A stretch of 64,000 nt of DNA, taken from NCBI GenBank assembly GCA_043808235.1, contig JAZDFC010000021.1:1-64000 (forward strand). The letters run 5' to 3'. Shown in pieces: positions 17,088 to 26,195 of the stretch. A model generated the notes under the pieces. That model did not search any database, had not been told where the DNA came from, and worked only from the letters and a program-made list of their open reading frames with translations. The DNA is from JAZDFC01 sp043808235 (lineage in GTDB: Bacteria > Bacteroidota > Ignavibacteria > Ignavibacteriales > Melioribacteraceae). The position numbers were made by a program, and so were the translations under genes. Each line of letters opens with the position of its first letter. The first letter of the stretch is position 1.

Positions 17088-18566
17088 TTAAAACGGATTT
17101 TCCGAAGAGTAGTAAACGCCTTTCGGATGATTGAAATAAACATCTTCAACGCCAAGCATTTTGCATGCGGAGAATAAAACTTTGCCTGCGTGTTTAAATG
17201 CAATAGCAGTGTGATGCGGGAATCTCTTCTCCAATAAAACGTGGCGATAAAATCTCCCCATCTCTTTTATTCCGAACACACCGATAGATCCGAATGATTT
17301 CGGATTAACATTTAGCACTTCGCCGTTTGCAACATAAGCTTGTATTTCCGCATCCGGTGTTGCTTGAATTCTGAATACCGAAATCGGACCGGATTTAATT
17401 TGTCCTTCCAGAGTACCGCGCGTAATATCCGGATCTTTTCCCGGTTCCATCAATCTGTGCATAATTAATTGATGCTGCATAATAGGCTGAACCATACATC
17501 CGGATGAAGTATTTCCACAATGGAATCCCATCCACAGATCGCTTAGCGAATAATTACCAATCTGAGATTTGTTTTCTTCGTACATATCTTTGGGAACGGA
17601 ATTGTTGATATCGAGAATTGCCGGTGGAATTTCTGTTGCGCAAACTGCCATATATTCGCTCAACGCCCCGTAAATATCTGCTTCGCAGGCTACAGGGATA
17701 CCTTTTGCAGCAAGACGCGAATTCAAATAACACGGTACATGACCAAAATATTTTTCGAACGAAGGCCAGCATTTATTTGCAAACGCAGCATACATCGATG
17801 CACCGAGATTTTTATCCATAAATTTTTCGAGCGCGAGTTCGTACTGTGCAAGTTTGAATAACAATTCGGGATATGTATTCCCCTTCCCGAGTTCGGAAGT
17901 CATCTCCTTAGCAATCTCTTTTACTTTCGGATTATCTTTTTCCGCCTGCACAATATCGAGCAAATCAAGCTCACTGTTTTCCATTATTTCAACACCGAGA
18001 TCGTAAAGCGGTTGTATCGGTGCATGGCATGTTAAAAAGTCAAACGGGCGTGGACCAAAAGAAATAATTTTTAAATTGATAACACCAAGAACAACTCTTG
18101 CGATAGGAATAAATTCGGCAATCATCTTTGCTGTATCTTCTGCATCGCCAATCGGGTATTCGGGAATATACGGATCCAGTCCGCGCAATCCGAAATTGTA
18201 CGATACACTCAACAAGCCGCAATATGCGTCGCCGCGACCGTTTACTAAATCCTTGCCGGTATCTTCTGCCGAAGCGGTTACCATTGTAGGTCCGCCAAAC
18301 CTATCGGCCAACAAAGTTGTCGGTCCCTCCGGTCCAAAGTTGCCGAGATATAAAACCAGAGCATTGATATCTTTGTCTTCTAATTCATCGAGAGCATTCA
18401 TAACATCATTTTCATTTTCAATTATTGTTTCAATTTCGATTATCGGAATGTTTTTCTTTTTGCATTCAGCTACAACATTCTGCCTGCGTTTACGCGAAAG
18501 CTCAATCGGGAAACAATCGCGGCTAACAGCAACCAATCCAAGTCTTACTTCTGGTATGTTTTGCAT
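17088..18566 (-). CDS. L-fucose/L-arabinose isomerase family protein
   Basis: 492 residues, cytoplasmic. It has the fucose-isomerase fold features: an N-terminal Rossmann-like half (LVLYLGNFGPEGPTTLLADR), the metal-binding stretch PVACEADIYGALSEYM with Glu and Asp ligands, GFHCGNTSSGCM, and a C-terminal His-rich segment (PHHTAIAFKHAGK). Members interconvert aldoses and ketoses using Mn2+. The gene is followed 15 bp upstream by araD, and araB lies in the same locus, so L-arabinose to L-ribulose is the most likely reaction (inference). It is not a classical AraA, and no other arabinose isomerase is visible here. L-fucose is an alternative, given the GH29 fucosidase in the cluster. Confidence 0.82.
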   Translation of the reverse strand: MQNIPEVRLGLVAVSRDCFPIELSRKRRQNVVAECKKKNIPIIEIETIIENENDVMNALDELEDKDINALVLYLGNFGPEGPTTLLADRFGGPTMVTASAEDTGKDLVNGRGDAYCGLLSVSYNFGLRGLDPYIPEYPIGDAEDTAKMIAEFIPIARVVLGVINLKIISFGPRPFDFLTCHAPIQPLYDLGVEIMENSELDLLDIVQAEKDNPKVKEIAKEMTSELGKGNTYPELLFKLAQYELALEKFMDKNLGASMYAAFANKCWPSFEKYFGHVPCYLNSRLAAKGIPVACEADIYGALSEYMAVCATEIPPAILDINNSVPKDMYEENKSQIGNYSLSDLWMGFHCGNTSSGCMVQPIMQHQLIMHRLMEPGKDPDITRGTLEGQIKSGPISVFRIQATPDAEIQAYVANGEVLNVNPKSFGSIGVFGIKEMGRFYRHVLLEKRFPHHTAIAFKHAGKVLFSACKMLGVEDVYFNHPKGVYYSSENPF

Positions 18567-18581
18567 TCTATTTCTCCTTAA

Positions 18582-19274
18582 TTAATTTTTCTGACCGTAG
18601 TATGCCCCCGGTCCGTGTTTTCTATTATAGTGTTTTTCCGAAATGTATTTCGGTAGCTCTTTAATCTCACCGTTTATTCTGTATGTACCGATTGCCATTT
18701 CTGCAATTCGTTCAAGTATTAACGCATTCTTAACGGATTCGGCAGCTGTCTTTCCCCACGTAAATGGCGCGTGACCAGCAATCAATATTCCAGGAGTGGC
18801 AACCGGATTTAAGTTCTCAAATCTTTCAATAATCACCTGGCCTGTATGTTTCTCGTACGCGACTTCAACTTCTTCTTTAGTTAAAAATCGGGAGAGAGGA
18901 ATACACCCGTAAAAATGATCCGCATGTGTTGTTCCAAAACACGGGATTTCTTTGCACGCCTGTGCAAACATCGTTGCATAATTGCTGTGCGAATGCGAAA
19001 CACCGCCGATTTCCGGGAAAGCTTTGTATAACTCGATGTGTGTCGGCGTATCGGTAGAAGGACGATGATTTCCCTCAACTACATTGCCTTCGGGATCAAC
19101 AACAACAAGGTCTTCCGGCATAAGATGATCATAACTTACGCCGCTAGGTTTGATAACTATGCACCCGTGTTCCCGGTCTATACCGCTAACATTTCCCCAA
19201 GTGAGAACAACTAATCCGTGTTTTACGAGATCAAGGTTTGCCTGTAGGACTTCGCGTTTAAGCTTTTCGAGCAT
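18582..19274 (-). CDS. araD: L-ribulose-5-phosphate 4-epimerase
   Basis: 230 residues from the ATG at 19274 (MLEKLKREVLQANLDLV); a TTG five codons earlier is in frame but less likely. It belongs to the class II aldolase/epimerase family. Visible motifs are LTWGNVSG, KPSGVSYDHL (phosphate binding), STDTPTHIELYKAFPEIGG, the zinc ligands in GVSHSHSNY and the later LIAGHAPFTWG. It converts L-ribulose-5-phosphate to D-xylulose-5-phosphate, the last step linking arabinose to the pentose phosphate pathway. It lies directly ahead of the isomerase gene on the same strand and downstream of the GH43-T9SS gene. Confidence 0.93.
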   Translation of the reverse strand: MLEKLKREVLQANLDLVKHGLVVLTWGNVSGIDREHGCIVIKPSGVSYDHLMPEDLVVVDPEGNVVEGNHRPSTDTPTHIELYKAFPEIGGVSHSHSNYATMFAQACKEIPCFGTTHADHFYGCIPLSRFLTKEEVEVAYEKHTGQVIIERFENLNPVATPGILIAGHAPFTWGKTAAESVKNALILERIAEMAIGTYRINGEIKELPKYISEKHYNRKHGPGAYYGQKN

Positions 19275-19319
19275 AATTTTATATTCCAAAAATTTTACGA
19301 TACCTTTATTATACGAAAT

Positions 19320-21626
19320 TTATTTCAAGTAAATCATTTTTTTTGTTTCGCAAAATCTATCCACCCCGCCTATGGTGAACAATTTATAAAAATAAATTCC
19401 ACTCGAAAGTCCGGAAGATGATGCATCGAATTCAACTTCATAAACACCCGGCTTTTGTTCTTCATTTACTAAAGTCGTAATTTCTCCTCCGAGGACATCA
19501 TATACTTTCAAGGTTGTATGTAAAGACGCCATGTATGGCGTCTCTACAGCCGGGATCGAAAATTTTATTTTTGTTGTTGGGTTGAAGGGATTGGGATAAT
19601 TCTGATTCAGTTTAAAATCCCGCAGTAACTGCCCGTTTGTTTTTTCATTTGTTGATGTTGTCGGATTTGTTTTATCAAGAAACGTAAGCCACTGGATATT
19701 GAAAAGCTTTTCGGTTCCCTCACCTTTAAATCTTACGTACACATCATGTCTGCCCGAAACATCCATCAATAAATTTGTCGTAAATGTCTGATATGTATTC
19801 ACACTTCCCGTACTGGAAATATTAAACTCTGCAATCTTGCTATTTGAATCGAGTGAATCCAGCCACACTTCAACTACACCCCCCGAAGAAGCACACGAAG
19901 CAATGATTGCAAGCGAGTCGGCAGTTTTAACATATTGATCGTTTCCAAATTCAACACCGGCATACAACGCCCAATCGTTATTATGAATATCGGTCAAAGC
20001 GCTTATGCCGTTTTTCTTGGCGGTTATAGTTGTCCCGAATTGGTTAGCCGGGCATTCCGTCAATATCGGTGTGAACGCATCGCGGTAAATATAAAAATCA
20101 AAATACGCCGCTTTATTACGGACATATAATCCCTGCCGTGTTCCCGTAAAGGAAGAAAAATCCGAATACTGATCGATCGAAGTAATGCTTACGCTTTGTC
20201 CAACTTGAATCCAATTATTTCCATCTGCACTGAAATAACCGGTGATGCTGTGATTAACTCTATTAATCTTCAGCCAAACAGTATTGCCGACAGTGTTTTC
20301 AGTTTCATAGATCGTGTTATCAAAACAGAAAAATATTGTCTTTTGATTTGAGCTGTTAACCGAAGAATACAATTTGACGTACGATTTCTCATCGCCTCTA
20401 AGAATTATTAGTCCGGCTTCATCGTTACCTGTCGCAGCATCGAATTCAACTTTTGTAATCAGCGAGTAATTGTGCTCGCCGTCGTTCTTTGTAAGAGTAT
20501 TAATTTTATTTGTCTTGGGTGAAAAACGCAGCCAGCCCGGGCGATCGATAAGCGACCACAAATTATTTGTTGTGTAACCGAGAAAAGACCATTCGGCATT
20601 TAAGACATCCGATGTGAAAAAATCCGACTTGGGCACCATCCACGGAATTCCGCTGCTTGGCAAATTTGGGGCGCTGAAGTATTTATTAACCGGGTAATCT
20701 CCTGTTGGTTTATCATTTGCATCATAACGAACCTGGTTCAATAGTCCCTGTCTTCCCTGCCCTTTCCACTCACCTTTTGCATAAAGCGGATGAACAACCC
20801 AAAACGTACTATCGTCAATTGTAATTACATTTGAACTGTGATTGGGACTTGTAAAAAGCGAAGTCCCTTTTAACGGATCATTCTCATTGAAAAAATCGCC
20901 AAGCATTTCCCAATCTTCTTCGTCTGCAGATAGTATTCTGCTTCTCATCACTTTTTGTCCGCCGGCTAAATCACGGGCAAATGAATAATAATAGTAGCCG
21001 TGATATTTCCACATCACCGGACCTTCCGCCCAGCTATAAGGATATGAGGGAGCAGGATTCAACCAATCCAAATTATATACTACGCCCGTCGGCTGTCCGT
21101 CATTACCGAGTTCAACAATGCCGCCGTTTGGTTGACCGTTTTTTACAACGAGGTACCATTTGCCGTCGTCATCAATAAAAATTGAATTATCATATCCAAG
21201 TGTATAGGGAAGCTGCGAAGGATTTTTTACCATCGTGGGATTACTCCACGGACCTTCGGGTTGATCTGCCGTAACAAAGTGCATTGTGTTCGATCTTGAA
21301 AAAAAATCCCAATACTTTCCGTTATAATAAACGATGTGTCCTCCCCAGCATCCGCCGCCCGGCGCATCGCCGAAGTTCGACCACGAAGCGCTTACCGGCT
21401 GTGCAATAGCTTCCCAATGAACCAAATCGGTTGAGTGATAAATTGTTGGCGTTATATTAAATGACGAGCCGGTTGTGTAGAAATCATTACCAATTTTTGT
21501 TAATGTACAATCGGGATGATCGCCGGGAATCACCGGGTTCATATATGTTTTGAATGATGCAGACTGTGCAAAAACAAAACTCGATATCAATAAAAAAATG
21601 CTTAGCGATAAAAACAAATTTCTCAT
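19320..21626 (-). CDS. Secreted GH43 enzyme with ConA-like, CBM6 and T9SS sorting domains
   Basis: 768 residues. A signal peptide (1-20, ending FVFA) is followed by four parts. A five-bladed GH43 propeller spans about 25-330. The catalytic triad is Asp39 (GDHPDC), Asp146 (GYDNSIF) and Glu201 (WAEGPVMW). A concanavalin-like C-domain spans about 340-520 (WSLIDRPGWLRFSP). A CBM6-like domain spans 535-660 (VYVRFKGEGTEKLFNIQWLTF region). The rest is a type IX sorting domain (LNQNYPNPFNPTTKI, final KKMIYLK). GH43 enzymes are arabinofuranosidases or beta-xylosidases, and the CBM6 suggests binding to xylan. Oddly, a palindromic repeat is inserted in frame within the sorting domain (see 19519-19548). 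The enzyme is probably cell-surface or extracellular. Confidence 0.9.
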   Translation of the reverse strand: MRNLFLSLSIFLLISSFVFAQSASFKTYMNPVIPGDHPDCTLTKIGNDFYTTGSSFNITPTIYHSTDLVHWEAIAQPVSASWSNFGDAPGGGCWGGHIVYYNGKYWDFFSRSNTMHFVTADQPEGPWSNPTMVKNPSQLPYTLGYDNSIFIDDDGKWYLVVKNGQPNGGIVELGNDGQPTGVVYNLDWLNPAPSYPYSWAEGPVMWKYHGYYYYSFARDLAGGQKVMRSRILSADEEDWEMLGDFFNENDPLKGTSLFTSPNHSSNVITIDDSTFWVVHPLYAKGEWKGQGRQGLLNQVRYDANDKPTGDYPVNKYFSAPNLPSSGIPWMVPKSDFFTSDVLNAEWSFLGYTTNNLWSLIDRPGWLRFSPKTNKINTLTKNDGEHNYSLITKVEFDAATGNDEAGLIILRGDEKSYVKLYSSVNSSNQKTIFFCFDNTIYETENTVGNTVWLKINRVNHSITGYFSADGNNWIQVGQSVSITSIDQYSDFSSFTGTRQGLYVRNKAAYFDFYIYRDAFTPILTECPANQFGTTITAKKNGISALTDIHNNDWALYAGVEFGNDQYVKTADSLAIIASCASSGGVVEVWLDSLDSNSKIAEFNISSTGSVNTYQTFTTNLLMDVSGRHDVYVRFKGEGTEKLFNIQWLTFLDKTNPTTSTNEKTNGQLLRDFKLNQNYPNPFNPTTKIKFSIPAVETPYMASLHTTLKVYDVLGGEITTLVNEEQKPGVYEVEFDASSSGLSSGIYFYKLFTIGGVDRFCETKKMIYLK
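19519..19548. repeat. Palindromic repeat inserted in frame in the GH43 T9SS domain
   Basis: The arms TGTAAAGACGCCAT and ATGGCGTCTCTACA pair at 13 of 14 positions around a two-base loop. The unit is of the GTAGAGACGCCAT...type seen as dispersed palindromes in Bacteroidota and other genomes (recollection, not searched). It is read in the coding strand as the residues VETPYMASLH inside the sorting domain and keeps the frame. Confidence 0.75.
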
Positions 21627-21707
21627 TTTCTTCCTTTTTTGTTGGTTAAAATCTTAACATTTATTTTAATATTACTGTTAAACAACTATGCTTACCAGCT
21701 TTGAATA

Positions 21708-24467
21708 TTACAAAACCTTGTTTCTTTGTTTACATCCGATTACAACTTTTGCGCTTGCAAGTCCGTTTGATTTTGCAGTGACAATTATATCACCGCTTTC
21801 TTTTTTCTTTGAACGAACAATTGCCAGAACCAATCCATTGAATGCAACACGCTCATGCGAAGGAAACGGAGTAAAATTTGTCGGGTCGCCGTTGTCGGTC
21901 GCAATTATTTCGCCGGGACCTTCAACAGAAAATTGAATTTGATTATCTGCCGTCGGAACCGTTAATCCGCTTTTATCTTTCACACATACAGTAATAAAGG
22001 ACAAATCATTTCCGTCCGCGTCAATCTCGCATCGATCCGCCGACATTTCCAGCATTGCCGGTTCACCGGTAGTTTTAACAATGTCCTTCGCCCATTCTTT
22101 CCCATTTTTGTACGCAATAACTTTCAATTCACCTGGTTCATATTTCACATCGTCCCAGCGCAGTCGATATTCATATTCACCTTTTTTCCTTTTCCCAAGA
22201 GAATTACCGTTAAGAAAAAGTTCGGCTTCGTCTCCGGAAGTAAAAATATGAACCGGAGTAATTTCTCCAATCCTTTCCGTCCAATTCCAGTGAGGGAGAA
22301 TATGAACCATCGGCAATTCAGGTCGCCAATGAGATTGATAAAGATAAAATCTATCTTTGGGAAAACCGGCAAGATCGATAATTCCCGTGTAAGAACTGCG
22401 CGCTTCATAATAGGGCGTCGGTTCTCCTATGTAATCAAAACCGTTCCAAACAAATTCTCCGGCAACAAACGGATGTTTATCAAGTGATGCAAAAACTTTA
22501 TCCGCTGAAGATCCGAAATCAACAGCATAAAGTTCATATGAACTCACATGATGAATTTTTGAATCGCCGCCTCTGCCGTCGCGAATCGGCGAACTATTAT
22601 CCGGCGTTACCGGGAACAGGTAAACACCGCGGCTGCTTGCTGCCGAAGCTGTTTCGCTGCTGAGAATCATTTTATCGGGAAATTTTTCATGATAAGGATT
22701 GTATTGCGGCGCAGTGCGGATTCGTTCCGTTCCTTCAAACATCGGGTCCTGACGAATTCCTTCTCCTTGATAATTGAGACTGATTATATCCATTACAGCA
22801 GGCAGCGGCATATCAGGCTTAGCCCAATTCATCGCGCTTGTTGTTGGACGGGCTGTGTCTTCCTCTTTAATAATATCGCAAAGTTTTTTCGCCAGAGCCG
22901 CGCCTTCAATATCGGTATATTGTTCGCCGACTTCGTTGCCGAAACTCCACATAATTACAGAAGGGCAATTACGGTCGCGTCGAAGCATCGCACGCAAATC
23001 TTGTTCATACCAGTCCGGGAATATCAAATGAGCATCGTACGGATTCTTTTTTCGCTCCCACATATCGAACGCTTCATCCATTACAAGAAAACCCATATTG
23101 TCAGTTAGCTCCAGTAATTCCGGTGCCGGCGGATTGTGAGCTATGCGGATAGAGTTGCACCCCATCTCTCTTAAAATCTCAAGTTGTCGCTCAGCCGCCC
23201 TGGTATTGAATGCCGCACCTAATGCGCCGAGATCATGATGCTGATTGACGCCTTTGAGAAAGATATGTTCACCATTAACAAACACTCCTTTATCGGGATT
23301 AAATTCCATCGAGCGGATACCGAATCTCGTTTCGTACCGGTCGATTTCTTTTCCATCTGCATATAAAGTTGTAATCGCCAAATATAAATTCGGCGTTTGT
23401 GTTGGCGGCGGTCCCCAAAGTTTTGGATTAGTAATTATAACCGAGTTTTCAATATTTGCATTTCCACCTACAGCAATTTTTGAATTTGTTTTGGGGAAGA
23501 CTGCGACTGCATCGCCCGTTCGATTAAACTCTTTGTCCAATTCATAAATATTAGTGACTACTTCAATTGCCGCAAAATTCTTTGAATCATTTTCGATTAT
23601 AACCGACATATCAATTACAGCGGATGAACTTGAAATATTTTTTGTTTTAATGAAAGTACCCCACTGTGCAACATGAACGGGATTCGTTTTCGTCAGCCAA
23701 ACATTTCGATAAATTCCTCCGCCAGGATACCAGCGCATTGAATAATTGGGATTATCCAAACGGATTGCCAATTGATTATCACCGCCCGGCACAATGTAAG
23801 GCGTTAAATCCAATCGCCACGAACTGTAACCGTAAGGCCAGCCGCCGACTAATTTTCCGTTCAGCCAAACCATCGCGTACGACATTGCGCCGTCAACATC
23901 GAGAAATATTGATTTGCCTACATCCGATGCCGGGATATCAAGCTTCTTACGATACCACGCCACACCTTGAATTGGCAAACGTCCCATACCGCCGCCGACT
24001 TCGGGATTATCGCCTTCGTAAAAAGGTCCGCATATTGCCCAGTCATGGGGCAAGTTTACACGTTCCCACGTACTGTCATCAAAATCTTTTTGAACAAAAG
24101 GAAAATCATTTCCGGGATTTCCATCGGGACGGACATATCGTTTTGAAGAATCCTTTATGAAATCATTTCCAGTCGGCAAAATCCACGGCTTAAGTACTTG
24201 CTGAATCGATTCCACTTTTACAGCTTCGGTAGGCATGGCATCCGCAACTATGTTTTCATAATTGCCAAACACATCGGGACGCACATCATAAATTAAATTG
24301 TCTGCTTGTGAAATCGAATCATACTTAAAAAATCTCCAATCGTCGTTGATTGAAATTCGTTGGCGTATATTTTCTATGTAATCTTCTACATTAGATTGCG
24401 CAAACACCGGGAACCAATTATAAAACAATAGGCATATGATTATGAGACAAGCTTTCCGGTTCATCAT
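21708..24467 (-). CDS. Glycoside hydrolase family 2 (beta-galactosidase type) with DUF4982-like domain
   Basis: About 919 residues from the ATG pair at 24467/24464. The frame runs to 24500, but the extra residues precede a clear signal peptide (NRKACLIIICLLFYNWFPVF). Domains in order are a GH2 sugar-binding jelly roll (about 55-250), an Ig-like domain, and a TIM barrel with acid/base Glu in WSFGNEVGE (near residue 512) and nucleophile Glu in ILSSETASAAS. These are followed by a DUF4982-like region and a C-terminal Ig-like domain. This is the exported Bacteroidota GH2 type. A beta-galactosidase or an alpha-L-arabinopyranosidase fits best. In this locus it may trim galactose from xyloglucan or from xylan side chains. 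A gap of about 140 bp separates it from GH51 upstream. Confidence 0.88.
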   Translation of the reverse strand: MMNRKACLIIICLLFYNWFPVFAQSNVEDYIENIRQRISINDDWRFFKYDSISQADNLIYDVRPDVFGNYENIVADAMPTEAVKVESIQQVLKPWILPTGNDFIKDSSKRYVRPDGNPGNDFPFVQKDFDDSTWERVNLPHDWAICGPFYEGDNPEVGGGMGRLPIQGVAWYRKKLDIPASDVGKSIFLDVDGAMSYAMVWLNGKLVGGWPYGYSSWRLDLTPYIVPGGDNQLAIRLDNPNYSMRWYPGGGIYRNVWLTKTNPVHVAQWGTFIKTKNISSSSAVIDMSVIIENDSKNFAAIEVVTNIYELDKEFNRTGDAVAVFPKTNSKIAVGGNANIENSVIITNPKLWGPPPTQTPNLYLAITTLYADGKEIDRYETRFGIRSMEFNPDKGVFVNGEHIFLKGVNQHHDLGALGAAFNTRAAERQLEILREMGCNSIRIAHNPPAPELLELTDNMGFLVMDEAFDMWERKKNPYDAHLIFPDWYEQDLRAMLRRDRNCPSVIMWSFGNEVGEQYTDIEGAALAKKLCDIIKEEDTARPTTSAMNWAKPDMPLPAVMDIISLNYQGEGIRQDPMFEGTERIRTAPQYNPYHEKFPDKMILSSETASAASSRGVYLFPVTPDNSSPIRDGRGGDSKIHHVSSYELYAVDFGSSADKVFASLDKHPFVAGEFVWNGFDYIGEPTPYYEARSSYTGIIDLAGFPKDRFYLYQSHWRPELPMVHILPHWNWTERIGEITPVHIFTSGDEAELFLNGNSLGKRKKGEYEYRLRWDDVKYEPGELKVIAYKNGKEWAKDIVKTTGEPAMLEMSADRCEIDADGNDLSFITVCVKDKSGLTVPTADNQIQFSVEGPGEIIATDNGDPTNFTPFPSHERVAFNGLVLAIVRSKKKESGDIIVTAKSNGLASAKVVIGCKQRNKVL

Positions 24468-24609
24468 ATAAATTATACTATTTAATTTATGTTTCAACAT
24501 AACTTATCTATTGAAATATTTTGCTATTAAAAACAAACATTTATCACCATGTTAAACCATTGTACGATGTTACATCTCTTTACCAATCCGAGACAATTTG
24601 CGTGAAATA

Positions 24610-26139
24610 TTAATTCTTGATTTGTACTTTTATCTGCGTAAAAGAATGGGGCGGGAACGAGTATGATAATTTATTCCCGCTGACTTTAAATTCTTTTGTT
24701 ACCGGAATATATATATCTTGCTTGTCATAGGTAAACGCTTCGTCAAGTGATTCGACATTTAATAAACTCGCTTCGGCATTACCGGCAAACTCACCAGAGC
24801 TGCTAATTATATCGGAAGTAATCTCTGTATCCTTATGACGGTTGACCACATTAATACAAAGAGTTTTGTTTTCTTTATTGTATACAGATGTAACATCGAG
24901 ATAAGGAATGCCTTTGAATTTTTCCGTGTTAAAAGTATCGCATTCAACATACGTATCTATCGAATTGCCGAGGCAATTGTTTGAAAACAATTTGAACGTG
25001 TAAAACAACGGGCTTTTAAATGAACCTTTTTCTCTATCACTCGCCAATAAAGATGTGAGCATCGTAAAGTTTGTCATCTTAACAACATCAGCGTGACGTA
25101 CAAAAGAATTTAAACACTGTGCAATCGGAAGTACCGAAAGAAAATTTCTTCCGAAAACTCCCCATTCATCAAATGAAATATAAATAGGATTCCTAAAATC
25201 TTTCATTGCTTTCACAGCTTCAATCTCAGCCGCTGTTACATTTATTTTCTCTTCAAAATCCATCGCGCTCTGACCCATGTAAGTATAATAATCTTTCGAT
25301 CCCTCCCAGTAACGGTGAATAGAAATATAATCGATCATATCCCCGAGTCCGGTAAGCACCTTGCGGTTCCATTCAACCCACTGACCTGTGCTTTCATAAT
25401 ACGATGACCCGGATGCAACGAATTTAATTGTGGTGTCGACCGAGCGCATTGCCTTTGCAGCTTCTCTTGAAATTTTCACATATTCATCGGCATCCTTATG
25501 TCCGAGTTCCCACGGTGCACCGTCAACTTCGTTACCGAGGTCCCAAATTTTAATGTTGTAGGGATTTGTGTGTCCGTTCTTAATCCGCAAATCAGAATAG
25601 TGTGTTCCTTTTTTATAATTGCAGTACTCAACCCAATAGCAGGCATCCATTATTGTACTCAAACCAAGATTTACGCAAATAATATTTTCACTTCCGATAG
25701 CTTTGTTTAGGGCAATCCATTCATCGGTACCAACATGATTGTTATCGATTCCACCCCATGCCAGATTTATGCGTACAGGTCGCTGCTCTTTTGGACCGAT
25801 ACCGTCCTGCCAGTTATATCCCATTACGAAATTTCCGCCGGGCCAGCGCATGTTGGTTATTTTCAATTCTTTCATCGCATCGATATAATCTTTTCGGAAT
25901 CCGTTGTCATCGGCAAGCGGAGAAGATGGATCGTATAAATTTCCATAAAGAGTATTGAAGCTGACAGTATCCGGCAATCCCATTCTTCTCCCGCTGAAGT
26001 GAATAGGTTCCATAAACACGCCGTAAATTTTCGGATCAATCTCTCCGATTGTTCTTTCAACATCAATTTTGATTTTTGCCGTTTGAGCAGTTAGTATAAA
26101 AGGAAAAGCAAGCATAAAAGTAATAAACATTTTCTTCAT
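24610..26139 (-). CDS. Alpha-L-arabinofuranosidase, GH51
   Basis: 509 residues with an N-terminal signal peptide (MKKMFITFMLAFPFILTAQ), so it is exported, whereas many GH51 enzymes are cytoplasmic. It shows the hallmark MRWPGGNFVMGYNW segment, the acid/base Glu at about 204 in DLGNEVDGAPW and the nucleophile Glu at about 324 in FDEWGVFGRN. The C-terminal beta domain ends YSFPPHSFTQIKV. It hydrolyses alpha-1,2/1,3-linked L-arabinofuranose from arabinoxylan or arabinan. GGAG precedes the ATG. It is 56 bp downstream of the two coupled GH43 genes and probably in the same transcript. Confidence 0.93.
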   Translation of the reverse strand: MKKMFITFMLAFPFILTAQTAKIKIDVERTIGEIDPKIYGVFMEPIHFSGRRMGLPDTVSFNTLYGNLYDPSSPLADDNGFRKDYIDAMKELKITNMRWPGGNFVMGYNWQDGIGPKEQRPVRINLAWGGIDNNHVGTDEWIALNKAIGSENIICVNLGLSTIMDACYWVEYCNYKKGTHYSDLRIKNGHTNPYNIKIWDLGNEVDGAPWELGHKDADEYVKISREAAKAMRSVDTTIKFVASGSSYYESTGQWVEWNRKVLTGLGDMIDYISIHRYWEGSKDYYTYMGQSAMDFEEKINVTAAEIEAVKAMKDFRNPIYISFDEWGVFGRNFLSVLPIAQCLNSFVRHADVVKMTNFTMLTSLLASDREKGSFKSPLFYTFKLFSNNCLGNSIDTYVECDTFNTEKFKGIPYLDVTSVYNKENKTLCINVVNRHKDTEITSDIISSSGEFAGNAEASLLNVESLDEAFTYDKQDIYIPVTKEFKVSGNKLSYSFPPHSFTQIKVQIKN

Positions 26140-26195
26140 ATCGGTCTCCGTTTTAAGTATGTAATTGCTTTCATTTGTTTATTTCCAATAGTTGA

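Noticed and set aside
18076..18585. 169-codon frame opposite the isomerase gene
   Set aside because: Shadow of a well-supported coding region; no recognisable protein features.
23666..24160. 164-codon frame opposite the GH2 gene
   Set aside because: Antisense to conserved GH2 sequence, with no start signal.
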